NCBI RefSeq assembly: GCF_000002075.1
Contig: NW_004797272.1
Coordinates: 2,639,524-2,664,623 of the forward strand
DNA length: 25,100 nucleotides
Direction of reading: 5' to 3'
Source: Aplysia californica
Taxonomy: Eukaryota; Mollusca; Gastropoda; Aplysiida; Aplysiidae
The translations under genes were made by a program, and so were the position numbers. The notes under the pieces were generated by a model that saw nothing but the letters and a program-made list of their open reading frames with translations, did no database searches and was not told the DNA's origin. Positions 1-25,100 of this stretch are shown piece by piece. The stretch's first letter is position 1; every line of letters starts with the position of its first letter.

Positions 1-38
1 TCTCTCTCTCCTCTCTGTTTGTCTCTCTCTCTGCCTCC
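1..38. repeat. CT-rich simple sequence at window edge
   Basis: Imperfect (TC)n with Ctt/Ctg interruptions, cut by the window start. Confidence 0.8.
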
Positions 39-729
39 TCCATCCCGGTCTAATTCGAAGCTCGTCGTTGTCATAATTAGGCAGGCTCAGGACCGAACTG
101 GCAATCGATGACAGCAGCTTGGCAGGGAACGACGGAACACCTATATTATACCTGCTAAGTATAAGCAAATCACGTGAGGTTTACTTGCACGGATAGATCA
201 AACGTTATAATTATACGAGAGCAGGCCCACAAAGAAACAACTGCATATTGGTATATGAAGTGAATAAATCACCAACCCAAAGACTTGGCCTTTACGCCAG
301 GGCTTAACAAAATGTGAATGAATTATTTTTAATAAGTTAAGGCTGGAAATCATAGGGCCAAGGGGAGACACGCCTTACTATGATATTGGGCTACATTAAA
401 TTAACTTCAGACTTCTCTTTCGATGCCTGAACTTTAATGTAGGCCTATAGTCTACTTTTTTGTGCAGGGTTGTGTAATTATTAATTTAGCCGAGAGCATA
501 ACCTTTCGATCAGAATCAGGGCGTTGCATACATGTACACTACATACATACACATGTTTAATCGTCTTATGATGTTTTTCCGACAATGCCTTCCCGGCATT
601 CATATAACCTAGTTGAGGGAAGTAAGCTTCTGTAATTAATTTCATTTTTCCTTTTAAAGGTAAATAATACTCTCCAAAAGCAGGTAGTCTAATTGTTGCT
701 CAATAATAGCTCTAGCCCTGGCTAATATT
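39..729. other. Upstream non-coding DNA, nothing recognised
   Basis: AT-rich sequence without a credible ORF, RNA gene or repeat that I can recognise. It lies upstream of the putative kinase promoter and may hold distal regulatory sequence. Confidence 0.5.
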
Positions 730-849
730 ATTGTCTCGCGAGGAGGGGTTCTGAACAGGTGGGCGTTCCCTTTGGAGGTTTAAACCTATTAATAGAAACA
801 GGAACTCCTCCTGACTCATTGGCCACTGCGCAAGTCAGAAACAATCAAA

Positions 850-860
<11 letters not shown>
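730..860 (+). promoter_or_regulatory. Putative TATA-less housekeeping-type promoter
   Basis: Several motifs common in CpG-type metazoan promoters cluster here. TCTCGCGAGG (734-743) is nine of ten to the TCTCGCGAGA element bound by BANP/Kaiso-type factors. A GC-box-like GGGCG lies near 761. An inverted CCAAT box ATTGG is at 818-822, an NRF1-like half site TGCGCA at 827-832, and AAAATGGCG (847-855) resembles a YY1 site of the kind found at start sites. There is no TATA box. Spacing from the start ATG (about 640 bases) is plausible, especially if the leader is spliced. Motif matches alone are weak evidence. Confidence 0.4.
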
Positions 861-20606
<19,746 letters not shown>

Positions 20607-20897
20607 GTCAGTTGCAAAGTTTTTTCTTCCTTGTGCTTGTAAAGTAGGGAATGGTGCTGAAAGCTGGGCCCTTAGGTGGTTTTTGTTATAAAAATGTCAT
20701 AGCAGGGTTTACTTAAACTTTCCTCCCAAACTGATTTCTGCTTTTAAACTTGTTGTTTTATGTCTGCCTCCTTTATATATACCAGCCTTAGCAATATCGC
20801 CCAGTTGTGGGGAATTTGGTAATTTTTTTGTGGGCGGTGAGGATCACCTGGGGAGTGACAGTTATTATTTAATGCCCTGCTTGGAAGTACATAGAGG

Positions 20898-20977
20898 TGT
20901 GTGTTTTGAAAATTTTGGCCTCTTAAAGGAAGCAAAATGTGTGTTTTGAAAATTTTGGCCTCTTAAAGGAAGCAAAA
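20898..20977 (+). repeat. Perfect 40-bp tandem duplication
   Basis: The unit starting TGTGTGTTTTGAAAATTTTG occurs twice back to back without a mismatch (20898-20937 and 20938-20977), implying a recent event. Confidence 0.95.
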
Positions 20978-22137
20978 GTGGGCCCTTGCTATAAATAGGT
21001 TGACAAGCTCTGGGATGGATGATGATTCATGATTTGTGTTGTAAGCTAAATTTTGTTAGAAAAACCTTCTTAATTTTGTGCCCACTCCATTGCACATGAC
21101 TTAGTTTCTGTCTTGAACACCTAATGGCCCATACTTTAATAGCTCCTGGAACAAAATGTGTTCTTTTCAATTAATGTTTAGTTTTTTGTTCCTGTTTTCG
21201 TTGTTAAGTTACTCTATCATCCCTTTTGCTGTCTTGATTCCCTTTTTGTCTTTGGTAGAAAGTACAGGTTGTACTGATAGTCAGTATCAATACGTAAATG
21301 TTACTGCTTCATTGTAACATTTGAGTCAATAGCTTACGCACAGAAGTTCGAACCCAGAGACTGTCATGCCTTATGGCTTGAAAGACAATTTCTAAAGGTA
21401 GGCTGGTACAGACAAATATGCATACAGCTGTGTTGGAAAGTAATTTTGGACTGGTATAACTCGAAAGGCTTGATACTGTCAAGTTATATATGAGCTACTG
21501 GGGTGTATATAGACCTTGTTATCAGTCAACGAAATGAGGTTAAGTTTCTTTTCTCCATTTTGATTTTATTTAGTTTAGCAGTGTGCATGTCAAACTGGTC
21601 AAGGGTTGGACTAGTCCACGTCTTCCCTTTCCTTTGGGTATACTCTTTGGTTTTGTCTAGTTTGATTCCTTCGTTCTACGTCCATTTTTGTGTCTCTGTA
21701 TAGATGACTGTCTAGAAGGAATCGAGAAAGTGGAGAGCCTCCAACGTCTTGTTAAAAGATCATGTAGTCTTTTTTTTGTATTGGTCCTAGTAAATCAAAA
21801 TGCCTGTTTATTCAGCGAAGAAGGGTCCATTCGGTGTTCTGCCATGGTGGTTTTCCCCTCTTTTTTGTCCCCTTTTTTCTGTTCTTGTTTTGGTAATTTT
21901 GCCGTGTTCTTATTTGCACAAGGTAAAATAGTAATATGTTTTGGCAATGGTTGTTGACGTGGTGTACCCAAAGCCTGCTGTCAATAATAACTTATGTTTT
22001 GGCTTCTTCCAAAGGGGTTGAACCTCTCCCTTCTCTCTTGGTGCTTGTGCATGGACTCTCTTTTTGACGCGTGGTTATTTGTTGACTCTCGCAGCCTCTG
22101 TACAAAGTCTCCGGTCGTGTTTGCGCCGTCATGAACA

Positions 22138-22158
22138 CCCCCCCCCCTCTCTCTCTCT

Positions 22159-22215
<57 letters not shown>

Positions 22216-22246
22216 TCTCCTTCCCTCCCTCCCTCTCTCCCTCCCT

Positions 22247-22332
<86 letters not shown>
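22138..22332 (+). repeat. Long C/CT microsatellite
   Basis: C10 followed by about 185 bases of (CT)n, interrupted at about 22211-22253 by CCCT/CCTT units. A pure polypyrimidine strand able to adopt triplex DNA. The long open frames across it on both strands are artefacts of the repeat. Confidence 0.95.
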
Positions 22333-22336
<4 letters not shown>

Positions 22337-22500
22337 GTGTTTGTGTGTGTTTTGCTTGTCTCCCATCCATGTTTGTTTTTGTCTGAATTTCTCTTATCCG
22401 CCCAATATGATGTATTTGCCTCCCCTTATCTAAAATCCCGTTGTTTACTGCGTCTTCAATGTTTACCCTCATCCCTACCCCCTCTTTTTCCCCCCCTCAA

Positions 22501-22508
22501 TGACGTCA
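22501..22508. promoter_or_regulatory. Palindromic CRE-like site TGACGTCA (1)
   Basis: Sits in CAATGACGTCAC, a 12-base word repeated exactly at 23215-23226 and its next base. A full CRE is the CREB/ATF site. No promoter evidence beyond the motif. Confidence 0.35.
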
Positions 22509-22848
22509 CTGTCTCGCGCACTGCAAACGTCGCATTCCTTCCAATTTGTCTGCTCCATTATAATGTACCCGAAAGCCATCAATACTTTATATGTCGTTCG
22601 ATCATTAATTCTCCCCCACCCCATTTCTCCTCCCCCCCCTCCTCTTGCTTCCTGTCGACACTGTTCCTCTGCCTCTCCGACATTGTTAGCTCTGTCAAAC
22701 TCGTCAGTGATAATCGGGCACTTGAGGATGGAAAGTGGGCGCTCCGAGACAGAGGGCTTGCTCCTTTTACTTCTTTCCAGCGTTGATGTGGTTCTAATAA
22801 TATTATTATATTCCTCGCGAACACCCCACCCCGCCCTTTTCCCTCTGT

Positions 22849-23033
22849 GTGGGTGGTTGGCGTGTGGTCTTGTATTGTTTGCTCCCTCTTTCCTATCAAA
22901 CATCCATCGTCCTTATCTCCCCTTCTTTTTTTATGTTTGTTACTCTCTTGTAACACTTCTTATATTTTCTTGCGCTCATTTGACCTTATGCAGTTGCGAG
23001 CGCCGTAAAACCTCTACTAAAACTAAACTAAAC
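22849..23033 (+). repeat. Shared-tail repeat, full copy
   Basis: Opens GTGGGTGGTTGGCGTGTGGT and ends with GCTCATTTGACCTTATGCAG, TTGCGAGCGCCGTAAAAC and CTACTAAAACTAAACTAAAC. Probably close to the family consensus in its tail. Confidence 0.85.
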
Positions 23034-23218
23034 TTTCCCATTGTTGTTTGTACACCTGTTATGCACAAGTAGAAGGTGTAACCTAATTAACCCATTTTGG
23101 AATTACTGGCTTGAACGTCTATGTACCTGCAAGTGATATTTAGTTTTATGTATCGTACCCATCTTCAATCTTCTTTATTTCGGTCATTCTTTAATAAGTT
23201 AAAATCGTCTTTTGCCAA

Positions 23219-23226
23219 TGACGTCA
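23219..23226. promoter_or_regulatory. Palindromic CRE-like site TGACGTCA (2)
   Basis: Preceded by CCAAT, so CCAATGACGTCAC. Lies between two shared-tail repeat copies, about 720 bases from the first site. Confidence 0.35.
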
Positions 23227-23327
23227 CGGTTACCCCTAAGAGTGGAGACCCCCCCCGGATGTACGTAGGCGGCATTATAGTAAGTTCCGAATCTTGGGCT
23301 GAAGTAGAAATTTACCTTGTTTGGTTG

Positions 23328-23506
23328 GTGGGTGGTTGGTGGGTGCTGTGGTGTGGTTTGCTCCTTCTTTCCTATCGAACGTCTGTCGTTCTTATCTCCC
23401 CTCGTTCTTTTTTGTGTTTGTTACTCTCTTTTAACACCTCTAATCTTCGGCACTTATATGACCTTATTGTGTTGCAACCATTGTAAAACTCTTACTAAAA
23501 CTAAAA
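23328..23506 (+). repeat. Shared-tail repeat, full copy, plus orientation
   Basis: Opens GTGGGTGGTTGGTGGGTGCT and ends CACTTATATGACCTTATTGT, then GTTGCAACCATTGTAAAACT and CTTACTAAAACTAAAAG. Faces the minus copy at 23705-23868. Confidence 0.85.
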
Positions 23507-23704
23507 GACCTTTACCTTTGATTCTTGTCTTCTCTTCTCGCGCAACAAGGCTGAGAGCTCCGCTCCCGAAATGATTTTGTAATTCCTCTGAAGTGACAAG
23601 CTTATTGTGCCTGTTGCTAGCTTATAGTAGGCGTAGATCATTGTGAAGCGAACCGGATCTCTACGAGGGAATGGGTGGACAGTTCAGTATTATTATTGTT
23701 TTGT

Positions 23705-23868
23705 TGTTTTAGTAAGAGTTTTACGGCACTTGCAACACAATAAGGTCATTATATAAGTGGCGGAGAATAGAGGTGTTACAAGAGAGTAACAAACACAAAA
23801 AAGAAGGAGGGGAGATAAAGACGATAGATGTTTGATAGGAAAGAAGGAGCAAACCCGCCAACCACCAA
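23705..23868 (-). repeat. Shared-tail repeat, minus orientation
   Basis: Reads TTTTAGTAAGAGTTTTACGG on the plus strand and ends AGGAGCAAACCCGCCAACCA. About a dozen bases are missing near the head compared with other copies. Inverted relative to 23328-23506. Confidence 0.85.
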
Positions 23869-24015
23869 CTTACTATTTAAGACAAGTTTGTATCTAGTAA
23901 TGCGTTACATGAGATAAGAAAAAAAAAGTGTGATTAAAATTTTTATTGTTCAGATGTGGGTACATTTATTTGATGTTTCACCCCTCCCTCCCTCCGCCCC
24001 ACCCGCTTTCCTCAA

Positions 24016-24048
24016 ACACACACACACACGCGCGCGCGCGCGCGCACA
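24016..24048. repeat. (CA)n(CG)8 alternating tract
   Basis: Thirty-three bases of uninterrupted purine-pyrimidine alternation with a (CG)8 core (24029-24044), a strong Z-DNA candidate. Further imperfect CA repeats follow to about 24120. Confidence 0.9.
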
Positions 24049-24408
24049 CCCATACACACATACTCTTTCACACACCTTCTCTTCCACACAAATTTATACG
24101 CCTAGCCACACATACTTTTACGCACAAATACTCCCACAGTTACACGCATGCGAATTACATAAACAATTAATGTCAACAATGAGTTAGATACTTGCCTAAT
24201 AACCAGCATTCTGAAAGTGATTTAATGGCAACGTGACAGACACGCTTTAACTGTCATAGGAATGCTTAATATTTCAGGGTTGAGTTTGACTAAAAAGAAG
24301 CACATCGACATAATAACGGTCATATTATAGATCTTTCAAGAAGCAAGACAGGGTGATTAAGATGTAAACACCCATGCTGCGCCGTGCGTCATTCACTGTC
24401 CGAAGCAT

Positions 24409-24661
24409 TGGTGGTTGGCGGGTGTCCTGGTGTGGTTTGCTCTTTCTTTCCTATCAAACATCTATCGTCTCTATCCCTCCTCCTTTTTGTGTTTGTTACT
24501 CTCTTGAAACACTTCTTATCTTCGGCACTAATAAGACCTCATTGTGTTGCAAACGCCGCAAAACTCTTATCAAAATACTGGAACTACACCTCTTAAAATT
24601 GTCTTCACGTTTAATACCTAATTGTATTACAAGGGTCGTGAAACGCTTACTAAAACACGAA
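24409..24661 (+). repeat. Shared-tail repeat with a second tail
   Basis: Opens GGTGGTTGGCGGGTGTCCTG. The first tail is GACCTCATTGTGTTGCAAAC then GCCGCAAAACTCTTATC at 24535-24570. A second tail, ATTGTATTACAAGGGTCGTG then AAACGCTTACTAAAAC, begins 80 bases later at 24621. Confidence 0.8.
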
Positions 24662-24689
24662 ACAAGTCGAAATTGCTGAAGCAGCAGCA

Positions 24690-24990
24690 GCAACAGCCCC
24701 GAAGTCCCGGGAGGCCGCGGGGATATTTTGTGGTGGGACTCCACACCCCGACCTATGTGGAGTCGGCGCTCCGGTCGTGGGCGTTGGTTGCAAGGGAAAT
24801 GCCGGAAGAGCAGGACGCAGGCCGGGTGTTGTCCCGTGAATTATTGATGGAGTCGCAATTGGGATGTGGCAGAGGCGCTTTGCTTTTATGTATGTCCTCA
24901 TTATTATGATGATCGGTCGTGCTGCTTGCTGCTGGGGCGATTTGTTCCGAGGCACACAGAAGCAACGCGTGGGTGTCCCCGACTCTTATT
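24690..24990. other. GC- and CpG-rich island inside intron 12
   Basis: Much richer in G+C and CpG than surrounding DNA, with a short CAG/CAA run just before it and a hairpin (GACTCCACA at 24737, TGTGGAGTC at 24756). An open frame on the plus strand covers it, but no family or SLK similarity is evident. Could be an alternative promoter, an unrecognised exon or part of an unknown repeat. Confidence 0.4.
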
Positions 24991-25100
24991 ATTATTATTT
25001 TTTATTAGTTTTGTATAGGTTTTGCGGCGCTCGCAACTGCATAAAGTCATATGAGCGCCTGAAGATTAGAGGTGTTACAAGAGAGTAACTAGCATAAAAA
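24986..25100 (-). repeat. Shared-tail repeat, minus orientation, cut by window end
   Basis: On the plus strand reads TTTTGCGGCGCTCGCAACTG, CATAAAGTCATATGAGCGCC, then GAGGTGTTACAAGAGAGTAA; the head lies outside the window. The tail is close to that of the copy at 22849-23033. Confidence 0.8.

Larger units (their letters stand above)
20607..25100 (+). other. Start of intron 12 (at least 4.5 kb), repeat-dense
   Basis: Follows donor gtcagt and has no acceptor with SLK-like coding after it in the window. Holds a 40-bp tandem duplication, a long CT tract, five copies of the shared-tail repeat in both orientations, two TGACGTCA sites, a CA/CG tract and a GC-rich island. Nothing recognised in 20978-22130. 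Confidence 0.8.

Noticed and set aside
21335-21355. B-box-like AGTTCGAACCCA suggesting a minus-strand tRNA or SINE
   Set aside because: No A box at the right distance and no shared tail nearby; the palindromic TTCGAA is common by chance.
21981-22786. Long open frames of Arg/Glu or Ser/Leu repeats on both strands
   Set aside because: Produced by the (CT)n tract, which lacks stops in several frames. No conserved protein.
24622-24909. Open frame over the GC-rich island as an SLK exon
   Set aside because: The SLK coiled coil should follow as charged heptads (LRELRLLQK-type), which this does not resemble, and the splice phase and acceptor are unconvincing.
20607-25100. Next SLK coiled-coil exon in the window
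   Set aside because: I looked for an acceptor followed by sequence continuing the phase-2 Arg codon with Glu/Arg/Leu/Gln heptads and found none, so it lies beyond 25100.

Overview
The window is animal nuclear DNA. It is AT-rich, with short protein-coding exons separated by long GT-AG introns, dense in SINE/LINE/MITE relics and microsatellites. The tRNA-headed SINEs and the character of the repeats suggest an invertebrate, most likely a mollusc (possibly a gastropod). That placement is inference from repeat style and protein divergence and was not checked by search.

One host gene dominates, on the + strand: the 5' two-thirds or so of a STE20-family serine/threonine kinase of the SLK/STK10 (LOK) group. 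Twelve coding exons can be placed between 1486 and 20606, with consistent splice phases. They encode about 785 residues: a complete kinase domain (about residues 38-297), a long acidic Ser/Pro/Lys/Glu-rich linker, and the start of the C-terminal conserved region (the TKTRTYVKDG-type segment that precedes the long coiled coil in SLK/STK10). The last visible exon ends in phase 2, and the coiled-coil exons must lie beyond 25100.

Layout: 1-730, upstream DNA with nothing recognised; 730-860, a plausible TATA-less promoter with several housekeeping-type motifs; 850-1485, a leader carrying many upstream ATGs; 1486-1650, exon 1. Intron 1 (1651-7598) holds a fold-back repeat with a nested TIR element, a decayed sense-oriented LINE (about 3175-5424), a dispersed repeat, a piggyBac-like MITE candidate and a minus-strand tRNA-SINE. 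From 7599 to 15118 lie the kinase exons, with repeats in introns 2, 4 and 5. From 16398 to 19052 lie the linker exons, and 20473-20606 is the first C-terminal exon. From 20607 to the end is intron 12, which is crowded with copies of one short repeat family, a long CT tract, a CA/CG tract and a GC-rich island.

The most interesting non-coding signal is modular. At least three differently built short elements share the same 3' block (approximately CATATGACCTTATGCAGTTG followed by CGAGCGCCGTAAAAC). Two have tRNA-like heads with A and B boxes. One, present in about seven full or partial copies in this window, has no recognisable pol III head. Some copies carry repeated tails, and some sit head-to-head, so they could form long hairpins in the kinase pre-mRNA. 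I found no prokaryote-type systems, CRISPR arrays, rRNA or functional tRNA genes.
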